Shown: piece after piece, positions 34,260 through 42,454 of the stretch
Layout of the letters: every line of letters starts with the position of its first letter
Numbering within the stretch: the first letter of the stretch is position 1
NCBI RefSeq assembly: GCF_000429465.1
Contig: NZ_AUBX01000009.1
Coordinates: forward strand, 620,001 to 684,000
Direction: 5' to 3'
Source of the DNA: Algoriphagus vanfongensis DSM 17529
GTDB taxonomy: Bacteria > Bacteroidota > Bacteroidia > Cytophagales > Cyclobacteriaceae
Length of the DNA stretch: 64,000 nucleotides
The notes under the pieces: generated by a model
The model's input: only the letters and a program-made list of their open reading frames with translations
What the model was told of the DNA's origin: nothing
Database searches by the model: none
Program-made: the position numbers and the translations under genes

Positions 34260-35150
34260 ATGAAAAACATCGCAGTCATCGGTTCCGGCACTATGGGTAA
34301 TGGAATCGCTCACGTCTTTGCGCAAAAAGGATATCAGGTTTCTCTGATCGATCTCAAGCAGGAATACCTGGATAGAGCGATCGATCAGATCGCAAAAAAT
34401 ATGGATCGCCAGATCAGCAAAGGAAAAATGTCTGAAGATGAAAAAATGGCTGCCTTGGATCGGGTTTTCACTTTTACTGATTTAGAAAAAGGACTGACAG
34501 CTGTAGATCTTGTGGTAGAAGCTGCCACTGAAAACCTTGAAATCAAGTTGGATCTTTTTCGAAAAATGGATCAATTGGCTCCAAAATCTGCGATTTTAGC
34601 GTCCAATACTTCCTCGATATCCATCACCAAAATAGCAGCTGTCACAGATCGTCCAGCCCAAGTCATTGGGATGCATTTTATGAATCCGGTGCCGATCATG
34701 AAATTGGTCGAAGTGATCCGGGGCTATGCTACCTCTGATGAAGTAACTTCTGAAATAATGGATCTGTCCAGAAAACTGGACAAAACACCTGTAGAAGTCA
34801 ACGACTATCCAGGATTTGTAGCCAATCGAATCTTGATGCCGATGATCAATGAAGCTATTTATACGCTTTATGAAGGTGTCGCAGGAGTGGAAGAGATCGA
34901 CACTGTCATGAAACTGGGAATGGCACATCCCATGGGGCCATTGCACTTGGCAGATTTTATAGGTCTGGATGTATGTCTTTCTATCTTGAAAGTTCTTCAC
35001 CTAGGATTTGGCAACCCTAAATATGCCCCTTGCCCACTTTTGGTCAACATGGTCGAAGCTGGCTACAAAGGAGTCAAAACTGGAGAAGGATTTTATCAGT
35101 ACAGTGCGGGAAGCAAGGAGCTAGTCGTAGCGCCTAGATTCAATAAATAA
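34260..35150 (+). CDS. 3-hydroxyacyl-CoA dehydrogenase (3-hydroxybutyryl-CoA type)
   Basis: 296 aa. The NAD-binding loop GSGTMGNGIAHVFAQKGY (about 8-25), the catalytic region SSISITKIA, MHFMNPVPIMKLVEVI with the catalytic His, and the C-terminal dimerisation domain (NRILMPMINEAIYTLYEGVA, MGPLHLADFIGLD) are all present. It oxidises (S)-3-hydroxybutyryl-CoA to acetoacetyl-CoA, or the reverse, in fatty-acid/glutaryl-CoA breakdown. It lies 9 bp before a deoxynucleoside kinase gene. With glutaryl-CoA dehydrogenase (47957) in this window it could act in amino-acid breakdown through crotonyl-CoA. Confidence 0.94.
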   Translation: MKNIAVIGSGTMGNGIAHVFAQKGYQVSLIDLKQEYLDRAIDQIAKNMDRQISKGKMSEDEKMAALDRVFTFTDLEKGLTAVDLVVEAATENLEIKLDLFRKMDQLAPKSAILASNTSSISITKIAAVTDRPAQVIGMHFMNPVPIMKLVEVIRGYATSDEVTSEIMDLSRKLDKTPVEVNDYPGFVANRILMPMINEAIYTLYEGVAGVEEIDTVMKLGMAHPMGPLHLADFIGLDVCLSILKVLHLGFGNPKYAPCPLLVNMVEAGYKGVKTGEGFYQYSAGSKELVVAPRFNK

Positions 35151-35159
35151 GAGATCAAG

Positions 35160-35777
35160 ATGCATATAGCTGTATCAGGTAATATCGGTAGCGGTAAGAC
35201 TACCCTGACCGAAAAGCTCGCCAAACATTATGGCTGGAAGGCTGAATTCGAATCTGTAGACAATAATCCCTATTTACCAGATTTTTATGAAGACATGAAG
35301 CGATGGGCCTTTCATCTGCAGGTTTATTTCCTCAATTCCCGCTTCAATCAGGTCAAAAAAATTCAGGAGAGTAAAATATCGACCATTCAGGATAGAACGA
35401 TCTATGAGGATGCCTACATTTTCGCAGCCAATCTCTACAAAAGCCAACTTCTGAGTGAGCGAGACTATTATAACTACCGAAGCCTATTCGATAGCATGAT
35501 TCCCCATATCAAAGCTCCGGATCTCCTGATCTATCTGAAGGCAGATATTCCGAAGCTTGTCGGCCAAATAGAAAAAAGAGGAAGATCTTATGAGACTGCT
35601 ATGCGGATCGACTATTTGAAAAATCTAAATTCTCACTACGAAGATTGGATTTCGGGCTACAAAGACGGCAAATTATTGATCATCGATGTCAATGAATTAG
35701 ACTTTGTAGAAAATCCCGAAGACTTTTCCTTCATTGTGGAAAAAGTTCATCGGGAAATATTCGGCTTGTTTTCATAA
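35160..35777 (+). CDS. Deoxynucleoside kinase
   Basis: 205 aa. The P-loop GNIGSGKTT (7-15), the D(N)N motif after ESVDNNPYLPDFY, the DRS-type motif IQDRTIYEDAYIFA, and the LID lysine/arginine region (EKRGRSYETAMRIDYLKNLN) are those of the dNK/deoxyguanosine-deoxyadenosine kinase family. It phosphorylates salvaged deoxynucleosides in the cytoplasm. It is 9 bp behind the hydroxyacyl-CoA dehydrogenase gene, so it is very likely co-transcribed, although the two functions are unrelated. The exact nucleoside preference is not predictable from the sequence. Confidence 0.92.
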   Translation: MHIAVSGNIGSGKTTLTEKLAKHYGWKAEFESVDNNPYLPDFYEDMKRWAFHLQVYFLNSRFNQVKKIQESKISTIQDRTIYEDAYIFAANLYKSQLLSERDYYNYRSLFDSMIPHIKAPDLLIYLKADIPKLVGQIEKRGRSYETAMRIDYLKNLNSHYEDWISGYKDGKLLIIDVNELDFVENPEDFSFIVEKVHREIFGLFS

Positions 35778-35910
35778 TTGGAGAAAAGCCATTTTGTCTA
35801 AAAATTCAAGTCAAGAAACATAAGTCAGACAATCTGTAATTCCAGCATGAAACGGGGGATTTAAAGTTCATTTGATGGTCCACCAGTAAACAATTGCAAA
35901 GTGCCAATAT

Positions 35911-36954
35911 TTACTTGTTCAGCGGAATCGTCACCACAAATGATTCATCTCCAAGTTTGCCTGCGAGTCCCAAAACTTTGATCTCACCATCTTCATAGTA
36001 GACAAAAGGTCGCTCCAATCTATCCGGCAGAAGCAGGCTTCCGTCCTTCTGGCGTATTTCCTTTGGCATCAGGCGGTAGTTTTCAGCTTTATCCCAATTG
36101 ATCCCATCTTCAGAACTCATCATACCGATGAAGCCATGCGCATGGAATACAGCATAGTAATAATCTAGCTCCTGATCATACCAGAGTGACATGTCTTCTG
36201 TATCTAGGTCATCGATGACCGCTTTAGGCAAAATAGAAAAAGGTCCATCAGGATGATCCCCGATTGCCATGGCCTGATTACGGATAAATCGCGTTTCATT
36301 GGGTTTATCTCCTTTGACGATCAGATAATATCTCCCATCTCTCCCCTGCGTGATCGCAGGATTGACAGTCAAGGTAGTGATAGGTCCTGCAGGCTCTATC
36401 AGCGTTTCATCCTGACGCAACCATGGTCCATTGAGGCTTTTTGACTTGGCTACACCAGTCCGCTGATTTGGTCTCAAAATCTTCCAATTCGGGTGAGAAT
36501 ACCCCGTTTGGGCGATTTCCATCAAATCTTCTTCTGTATATTCCTGATTGACTCCCAGATTGGTAGAGATGTAATAGAGATAATAATAATCTCCGAATTT
36601 TTTAATTTTTGGATTATGTGCGGTGATCGCATCCCAATTTCCTTTTCCTCTGCCCTGCAAAGCTGTCTCTACATATGTCCAGGGTCCTGCTGGAGAGTCG
36701 GATACCGCATGGGCTACTTCAGAGTAGACCAGCCAGCCTGTGAACTTGGTCGCCTTGGGCCAGCGACTGTAAAACAGATGATACTTACCATCTTCTGATT
36801 TGATGATGGATCCACCCCAATTATAATAATCGGGAGTTCTAAAAATATTTCTTTCGTCTATCTCACTGATACGATCTGAAATATTCAGTTTATCCTGACC
36901 GTAACAGGTGCCCAAAAAAACAATCCAACACAGGACGAAAAAGGAAAATCTCAT
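35911..36954 (-). CDS. Secreted five-bladed beta-propeller glycoside hydrolase (GH43/GH117-like)
   Basis: 347 aa with a signal peptide (MRFSFFVLCWIVFLGTCYG). The family pattern of alternating short hydrophobic strands is strong: YYNWGGSIIKSEDGKYHLFYSRWP, AHNPKIKKFGDYYYLYYIST, NPAITQGRDGRYYLIVKG, DEMS-type DLDTEDMSLWYDQELDYYYAVFHAHGFIG, and LERPFVYYEDGEIK. These are the repeating blades of the GH43/GH117/GH32-like propeller clan, with acid residues at positions where catalytic residues lie in those families. I cannot name the GH family or sugar. It probably works in the periplasm or outside the cell on a glycan. Confidence 0.78.
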   Translation of the reverse strand: MRFSFFVLCWIVFLGTCYGQDKLNISDRISEIDERNIFRTPDYYNWGGSIIKSEDGKYHLFYSRWPKATKFTGWLVYSEVAHAVSDSPAGPWTYVETALQGRGKGNWDAITAHNPKIKKFGDYYYLYYISTNLGVNQEYTEEDLMEIAQTGYSHPNWKILRPNQRTGVAKSKSLNGPWLRQDETLIEPAGPITTLTVNPAITQGRDGRYYLIVKGDKPNETRFIRNQAMAIGDHPDGPFSILPKAVIDDLDTEDMSLWYDQELDYYYAVFHAHGFIGMMSSEDGINWDKAENYRLMPKEIRQKDGSLLLPDRLERPFVYYEDGEIKVLGLAGKLGDESFVVTIPLNK

Positions 36955-36982
36955 AGAATTCGAAACTAAATGAATTCGAAAA

Positions 36983-37627
36983 CTAAGCCATTTTTCTCAT
37001 AAACCAATTTAAAAGCATCTCACGCTGCTCATCGGTAGGATTGACCAGTAGCTGATCCAATCGCTTCAAACTCCCACCTGTCATCAAGGTTTCGTAGGGT
37101 GAAAGCCGGACCAGTTTGTATCCGTGAATTCTGGTCTGTAGATCTATCTGCATATCATTATAGGCTTGTAGTTTCCAGCCTGTTGCTCCATTCTCAGAGA
37201 AATCTCCCGGAGCGGATGATTTGCCAAACCACTGCTGGGCCACGGGTGGTCCGTTCCATATTCTATGCTGCATTCCAGCCTTGAGACATTCTTTTTCAAA
37301 CGTTCTACAAAGACGTCTTTGGCTATCTACAAATGAAAAACTAAACTCATGATAAAGATCTGACCTAAAGGTGGATAACCTATATCTATTAAAATGAAGA
37401 TCAAAGTCAAATAGAAACAAAAACCGATTGATTTTCCAATCAAATTTCAATTTTTCAAGAAGGGGAATAGATCCATTTCCGCCCAAGTCGTCAAAGGCTT
37501 CTTCAAGCCAGTTTCTTCCTTTTTGATCCAAAAAATTAGGGTTGACGTCAAGCTCATAATCTACTTCCAGATCCAGTTCACTTTCATTGATGATGTTCAG
37601 GAGATTTTCCTGCAAAATTTTCCGCAT
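36983..37627 (-). CDS. Hypothetical protein, 214 aa, cytoplasmic
   Basis: No signal peptide, membrane span or known motif. The N-terminus is acidic (LDLEVDYELDVNPNFLDQ), and the middle is rich in aromatic residues (NRFLFLFDFDLHFNRYRLSTF), with GWKLQAYNDMQIDLQTRIHGYKLVRLSPYETL near the C-terminus, suggesting a compact alpha/beta fold. It lies between a glycoside hydrolase and a 51-aa membrane protein gene on the same strand. I do not recognise the family, so no function is offered. Confidence 0.65.
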   Translation of the reverse strand: MRKILQENLLNIINESELDLEVDYELDVNPNFLDQKGRNWLEEAFDDLGGNGSIPLLEKLKFDWKINRFLFLFDFDLHFNRYRLSTFRSDLYHEFSFSFVDSQRRLCRTFEKECLKAGMQHRIWNGPPVAQQWFGKSSAPGDFSENGATGWKLQAYNDMQIDLQTRIHGYKLVRLSPYETLMTGGSLKRLDQLLVNPTDEQREMLLNWFMRKMA

Positions 37628-37651
37628 AACTTAGGGGAATCTATTCTATGT

Positions 37652-37807
37652 TTATTTCTGTGTCTCTTCCTCCGTGGAAATTCGCTCTTTGAGATTTCCT
37701 TTGGAGCCCGGGAAAGTCGTACGCTGCGAGATATCATACCCGATATAGAGCATGATCAGCATGAAAATCAGGAAGATGATCAGAAATATTTTCTTATTTC
37801 TCTGCAT
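37652..37807 (-). CDS. 51-aa single-pass membrane protein
   Basis: An ATG at 37807 opens a 51-codon frame ending in TAA at 37652. The protein starts MQRNKKIFLIIFLIFMLIM, a basic head and a hydrophobic span of about 17 residues (7-23), then YIGYDISQRTTFPGSKGN and a charged acidic tail (RISTEEETQK). Such small one-span proteins are common but overlooked because of length. It lies 24 bp upstream of the 214-aa gene on the same strand and may be its operon partner. No homologous family is known to me. Confidence 0.6.
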   Translation of the reverse strand: MQRNKKIFLIIFLIFMLIMLYIGYDISQRTTFPGSKGNLKERISTEEETQK

Positions 37808-37969
37808 AATCTTGGTGCTATTGAAATGCGAAATTAAGCTCTATCCTTAATTCTTCCACCTTTCAAGTAATCTTTGAATTCAGAAATCATGCATTTAAAA
37901 AAATGTTTCTATTTTTAGAAAAAGAACCAAACAATATTTTTAATCCGCATCCTTTTTCAGTCCATTACC

Positions 37970-38305
37970 ATGTATAACTATATCAGCGAGCAGTCTATTT
38001 ACCAATATTTTGGCGAAGATGATCCGGAAATGATTAAGGAAATGGTCCAAATCATCCTGGAAACAAACGTCAAAGATCTCCAAAACCTCGAAGATCTATA
38101 CAGTCAATCTGATTTTTTGACCATTAAAAAAAGATGCCATAAGGCCAAACCTAGCATGAGCTATATTGGTGCTATCAGAACGAAGAAAATCCTGGAGGAA
38201 ATCGAAGCTGATCTGGAAAATTCTCATCCGAAAAGTCAGGAACTTCAAAATCACCTGCAGGCCATCGAGCTGGAGCTCAATGAGTTTCTGAAAACTATAG
38301 ATTAA
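37970..38305 (+). CDS. Orphan Hpt (histidine phosphotransfer) domain protein
   Basis: 111 aa, a single four-helix-bundle-like domain. The phosphorylatable His is His57 in RCHKAKPSMSYIGA, matching the HxxKxxxxxxG motif of Hpt domains. Flanking helices (ETNVKDLQNLEDLYSQSDF and RTKKILEEIEADLENS) match the usual Hpt length. Such proteins pass phosphoryl groups between a hybrid histidine kinase and a response regulator. No kinase or receiver gene is nearby, so it is an orphan. It is 13 bp before an S9 peptidase gene. Confidence 0.85.
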   Translation: MYNYISEQSIYQYFGEDDPEMIKEMVQIILETNVKDLQNLEDLYSQSDFLTIKKRCHKAKPSMSYIGAIRTKKILEEIEADLENSHPKSQELQNHLQAIELELNEFLKTID

Positions 38306-38318
38306 CATCATCCTTTAC

Positions 38319-40697
38319 ATGAAGCGTAAATTTCTCACCCTTGCAGCCATGACCTGGCTGTCGATTTCTGGTTTTTCCCAAAGCCAACTCAGTGTAGAAT
38401 CCATCATGAAAGATCCCAAATGGATGGGCTACTTTCCCTCTCGAGCCTCTTGGAGCGAGGATAGCCAGCGGATCTTTTTCCGATACAATCCCGAAGGAAA
38501 TCCTGCAGACTCGACTTATTCGATAAGTCTCTCAGATCCCAAAAACTTCCAAAAAGTAAGTTGGAAAGAAGAATACAAGCTGGAAAGAAATCAAGCGGAC
38601 TTCAATCTTGACCAATCCAAGAGAGTTTATTTGGGACCAAATGATAAAATTCTATTGGAAACTCTCAAAAGCGGAGAGATCAAAGAAGTATTAAATTGGT
38701 ATACAAGAATCAGCAATCCCACTTTTCTAGCGGATGAAAACCTGATTTCCTTTGTCTCAGATCAAAATATCTATGTACTGAATCTCACATCAGGCAAAGT
38801 CGATCGAGTCACTCATATCTCCTCTGGAAATGCTCCCAAATCATCCAAAGATGATGAATTCAAGGATAAACCAAAGGGTTTTGTAGAAAGTGAAAACTTG
38901 GATCTGCTTCAAGTTGTACGAGAAAGAGAAGAAGCTTCTGAACTGCGCAAAGCCTATCGTGAAGCGACTAGAACAGAAGAGGAAAAAGAATTCACTTACT
39001 ATACAGAGGGAAAAACTCCAAGCAATCTCCAACTTTCACCGGACGGTAAGTTTGCCACTTTCACCTACTATAAATCAGGCACCAATAAAAACACCAAAGT
39101 TCCCGATTATGTAGCAGCATCTGGTTATACGGAGGAATTGAACGCCAGACCTAAAGTAGGGACGGAACCGAGCAGCTCTGAAATCGGAATTTACAGTCTC
39201 CAGCAGGATACAGTATATTTCATCCAGACATCTAGCTTGCCTGGAATACAGGACCTCCCGGATTATACTGCAGACTACCCCGATAAAGAGTGGAAAAAAG
39301 AAGATCGTGAATTGGCTTTGTTTGGGCCTGTATTTTCTCCAGACGGAAGTAAAGCTATCATCCAAGCAAGGTCCTTTGACAACAAAGATCGCTGGATTGC
39401 CTTAGTAGATTTAGAAACCGGAGAGTTGAGAAATCTCGATCGACAGCGCGATGAAGCTTGGATCGGTGGTCCAGGTATTGGTTGGACTTTCTCTGGTGGC
39501 ACCTTGGGCTGGTTGCCAGACAATCAGCACATCTATTTCCAATCTGAAGAAAGCGGCTATTCCCATCTTTATCTGCTGGATACAGATTCAGGAAATAAAA
39601 AAGCTTTGACATCTGGAAATTTTGAAGTGTTTGACCCTTTCATGTCTAAGGACAAAAAATCCTGGTATCTCACCACCTCAGAAGTGGATCCGGGCGAGCG
39701 CCATTTCTACAAAATGCCGCTAATGGGTGGCAAAATGGAGAAATTGACGTCAATGACGGGTAATAATGAAGTTTCTCTTTCACCAGATGAGAAAAAACTA
39801 GCCATTATTTATTCCTACAGCAATCAACCTGCTGAATTATACCTTCAAGACAATAAGGTCGGGGCTACAGCTCAACAATTGACTTCCGGTCAGAGTGATG
39901 AATTTCAAGCATATGATTGGAGAGATCCAGAAATCATTCGTTTTGAAGCTCAAGATGGTGCGATGGTGCCAGCCAGAATCTACCAACCAGATCCATCCAA
40001 GAAAAATGGAGCTGCTGTCATCTTTGTTCATGGCGCAGGATATCTACAGAATGTCCACAAATGGTGGAGTAGCTACTTTAGAGAGTACATGTTTCATAAT
40101 CTTCTGGCGGACTTAGGCTACACGGTATTGGATATCGACTACCGAGCCTCGGCAGGCTATGGGAGAGATTGGCGTACGGGAATCTATCGACACATGGGTG
40201 GAAAGGACCTATCAGATCAAGTGGATGGCGCTGGACATCTCGTGAAGGAATATGGAATCGATGCTGATCGTATTGGGATTTACGGAGGAAGCTATGGAGG
40301 TTTTATCACTTTGATGGCGCTATTCAATGCACCAAATGTATTCCATTCTGGAGCAGCTCTACGATCCGTCACCGACTGGGCGCACTACAATCACGGCTAC
40401 ACAGCCAACATTCTCAATACTCCAGAGGAGGATCCTATTGCCTATAGACGCTCCTCTCCTATCTATTTTGCAGAAGGACTAAAAGGTAATCTATTGATGG
40501 CTCATGGTATGGTAGATGTCAATGTACATTTTCAGGATGTTGTCAGGCTTTCTCAGCGTTTCATTGAGCTAGGAAAGGACAATTGGGAAATGGCCATCTA
40601 TCCAGTGGAAGACCATGGTTTTGTCGAGCCTAGCAGCTGGACAGACGAGTATAAACGAATCCTCAAACTATTCAATAGTACATTGATCAATGAGTAA
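38319..40697 (+). CDS. Secreted S9-family prolyl-oligopeptidase/dipeptidyl-peptidase-like enzyme
   Basis: 792 aa with signal peptide (to about Ser20). The N-terminal part carries propeller-type repeats (LSPDGKFATF, FSPDGSKAII, LSPDEKKLAI). The C-terminal alpha/beta-hydrolase has the catalytic triad: Ser658 in GIYGGSYGGF, Asp733 in GMVDVNVHF, and His766 in EDHGFV. These residues and YGRDWRTGIYRHMGG match the DPP/acylaminoacyl-peptidase branch. It removes di- or tripeptides, often after proline. It is followed by a gamma-glutamyltransferase gene overlapping by 8 bp, and preceded by the orphan Hpt gene. Confidence 0.93.
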   Translation: MKRKFLTLAAMTWLSISGFSQSQLSVESIMKDPKWMGYFPSRASWSEDSQRIFFRYNPEGNPADSTYSISLSDPKNFQKVSWKEEYKLERNQADFNLDQSKRVYLGPNDKILLETLKSGEIKEVLNWYTRISNPTFLADENLISFVSDQNIYVLNLTSGKVDRVTHISSGNAPKSSKDDEFKDKPKGFVESENLDLLQVVREREEASELRKAYREATRTEEEKEFTYYTEGKTPSNLQLSPDGKFATFTYYKSGTNKNTKVPDYVAASGYTEELNARPKVGTEPSSSEIGIYSLQQDTVYFIQTSSLPGIQDLPDYTADYPDKEWKKEDRELALFGPVFSPDGSKAIIQARSFDNKDRWIALVDLETGELRNLDRQRDEAWIGGPGIGWTFSGGTLGWLPDNQHIYFQSEESGYSHLYLLDTDSGNKKALTSGNFEVFDPFMSKDKKSWYLTTSEVDPGERHFYKMPLMGGKMEKLTSMTGNNEVSLSPDEKKLAIIYSYSNQPAELYLQDNKVGATAQQLTSGQSDEFQAYDWRDPEIIRFEAQDGAMVPARIYQPDPSKKNGAAVIFVHGAGYLQNVHKWWSSYFREYMFHNLLADLGYTVLDIDYRASAGYGRDWRTGIYRHMGGKDLSDQVDGAGHLVKEYGIDADRIGIYGGSYGGFITLMALFNAPNVFHSGAALRSVTDWAHYNHGYTANILNTPEEDPIAYRRSSPIYFAEGLKGNLLMAHGMVDVNVHFQDVVRLSQRFIELGKDNWEMAIYPVEDHGFVEPSSWTDEYKRILKLFNSTLINE

Positions 40698-42402
40698 TCG
40701 AAACTTTTCTACAAAGCTATTGCTGGGCTCAGCAATAGCTTTTTTATTGTATTCCTGTCAGCCAAAGCCAGCTACCCAGTCCACTCAAAAAGGGCTGATA
40801 GCTGAGCAGGCGATGGTAGTCTCAGCACGCAAGGAAGCTTCCGATATTGGGATAGCTATCCTTCAGAAAGGAGGAAATGCTTTTGATGCCATGATGGCTA
40901 CAGAGATGGCCTTGGCAGTAACCTACCCATTTGCAGGCAATCTGGGAGGAGGAGGTTTTGCGGTATTTCGCCTGAACGATGGAAGCTTAGGTTCCATCGA
41001 TTACCGCGAAAAAGCGCCACTCGCAGCAGATCGGGACATGTATCTAGACGAAAATGGAGACATAATACCTGGCATGAGCACGCAAGGAGCAATGGCCTCT
41101 GGAGTTCCCGGCACAATCGCAGGAATCTTTGCAGCTCAAGAAAAATACGGCAAACTAAGTCCTGCCGAAGTATTGGCTCCCGTCATCGAGCTCGCAGAAA
41201 GAGGATTTGTAGTCACTGAAAATCAAGCTGGTCGGTTTGCCAGATTGAGAGAAACATTCCAAGAAGTCAACGGGCCGGGTACTTACTTTGCGCAAGAGAT
41301 TAAAGCAGGTCAGACACTTACTAACCCAGCTCTGGCTGCAACTTTGAAACGAATAGCTCAACATGGTCGAGATGAATTTTACAAGGGAGAAACAGCTCAA
41401 ATCATCGTGGATCATTTCGAAAAAATAGGTGGAATCATCTCCTTAGAAGACATGAACAGCTATGAAGCCGCTTGGAGAGAACCTATCGTTTTCAACTACA
41501 AAGATCTGAAAATCATCTCCATGGCTCCCCCGAGCTCTGGAGGCATCACTATAGGACAGATTTTTGAAATGATAAGTCCCTATGATTTAAAAGGATACGG
41601 ACATCACTCTCCAGAATATGTTCAAGTATTGGTCGAAGCCGAACGAAGAGCCTATGCTGACAGAAACTACTTCCTCGGAGATCCAGACTTTGTGGATATC
41701 CCTGTCGGTGAGCTACTTGACGAAGACTATTTAAGAAATAGAATGGCCAGTTTTTCTATGGAGAAAGCGACCAAGTCTGAAGAAATCGCAGAAGGAGAAA
41801 TTGCTTTTGCAGAAAACATGGAGACGACTCATTATTCTATCGTCGACCAAGAGGGCAATGCCATCTCAGTGACCACTACTTTGAATGGGGCCTATGGGTC
41901 CAAAGTTTACATCGATGAATTGGGCTTTTTCATGAATAATGAAATGGATGATTTCAGCTCCAAGGCTGGAGAACCCAATATGTTTGGATTGATCGGGGCC
42001 GAAGCCAATAGTATCGCGCCAGGTAAACGTATGCTAAGTTCTATGACTCCTACTCTTGTAGAAAAAGAAGGAAAACTATGGATGGTGGTAGGTACCCCAG
42101 GAGGATCGACGATCATTACCTCAGTCGTACAGACTATCTTGAATGTTTACGAATTCGAAATGAGTATGCAAGAAGCTGTCGAAGCTCCTAGATTTCATCA
42201 TCAATGGCTACCAGATTTGGTGAGCTTTGAGCCCAATTCCTTTGACAGCACTTTGATCTCCATCCTAAAGGCGAAAGGCTATCAAATCCTCGAAAACAAC
42301 AATCCAATAATTGGAAAAGTAGATGCAATCCTAGTGCTCCCCGATGGTAAACTAGAAGGAGGAGCTGATCCACGCGGAGATGATGCTGCATCAGGGTTTT
42401 AA
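40690..42402 (+). CDS. ggt: Gamma-glutamyltransferase, lipoprotein type
   Basis: 570 aa. The N-terminus has a lipobox (LYSC, Cys23), so it is anchored in the envelope. The proenzyme is recognised by GGNAFDAMMATEMALAVTYPFAGNLGGGGF at the N-terminal domain and by METTHYSIVDQEGNAISVTTTLN, where the first Thr of TTH is the auto-cleaving nucleophile. PGKRMLSSMTPT and GTPGGSTIITSV follow. It cleaves gamma-glutamyl bonds (glutathione, glutamyl peptides). The ATG overlaps the stop region of the S9 gene by 8 bp, so they are co-translated; together they could work on extracellular peptides. Confidence 0.95.
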   Translation: MSNRNFSTKLLLGSAIAFLLYSCQPKPATQSTQKGLIAEQAMVVSARKEASDIGIAILQKGGNAFDAMMATEMALAVTYPFAGNLGGGGFAVFRLNDGSLGSIDYREKAPLAADRDMYLDENGDIIPGMSTQGAMASGVPGTIAGIFAAQEKYGKLSPAEVLAPVIELAERGFVVTENQAGRFARLRETFQEVNGPGTYFAQEIKAGQTLTNPALAATLKRIAQHGRDEFYKGETAQIIVDHFEKIGGIISLEDMNSYEAAWREPIVFNYKDLKIISMAPPSSGGITIGQIFEMISPYDLKGYGHHSPEYVQVLVEAERRAYADRNYFLGDPDFVDIPVGELLDEDYLRNRMASFSMEKATKSEEIAEGEIAFAENMETTHYSIVDQEGNAISVTTTLNGAYGSKVYIDELGFFMNNEMDDFSSKAGEPNMFGLIGAEANSIAPGKRMLSSMTPTLVEKEGKLWMVVGTPGGSTIITSVVQTILNVYEFEMSMQEAVEAPRFHHQWLPDLVSFEPNSFDSTLISILKAKGYQILENNNPIIGKVDAILVLPDGKLEGGADPRGDDAASGF

Positions 42403-42404
42403 AT

Positions 42405-42441
42405 AGAAAAGGCCTTCTGTGAATAACAGAAGGCCTTTTTT
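42405..42441. terminator. Bidirectional terminator between ggt and the phosphoesterase
   Basis: AAAAGGCCTTCTGT (42407-42420) pairs with ACAGAAGGCCTTTTT (42426-42440) around a 5-nt loop, with an A-tract and a T-tract on either side. Confidence 0.9.
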
Positions 42442-42454
42442 AATCCCGGATTTA

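Noticed and set aside
34596..35000. A 134-codon open frame antisense to the 3-hydroxyacyl-CoA dehydrogenase gene
   Set aside because: The sense frame has all family motifs; the antisense translation is Cys/His/Tyr-rich in a pattern produced by codon complementarity and has no start-region support.
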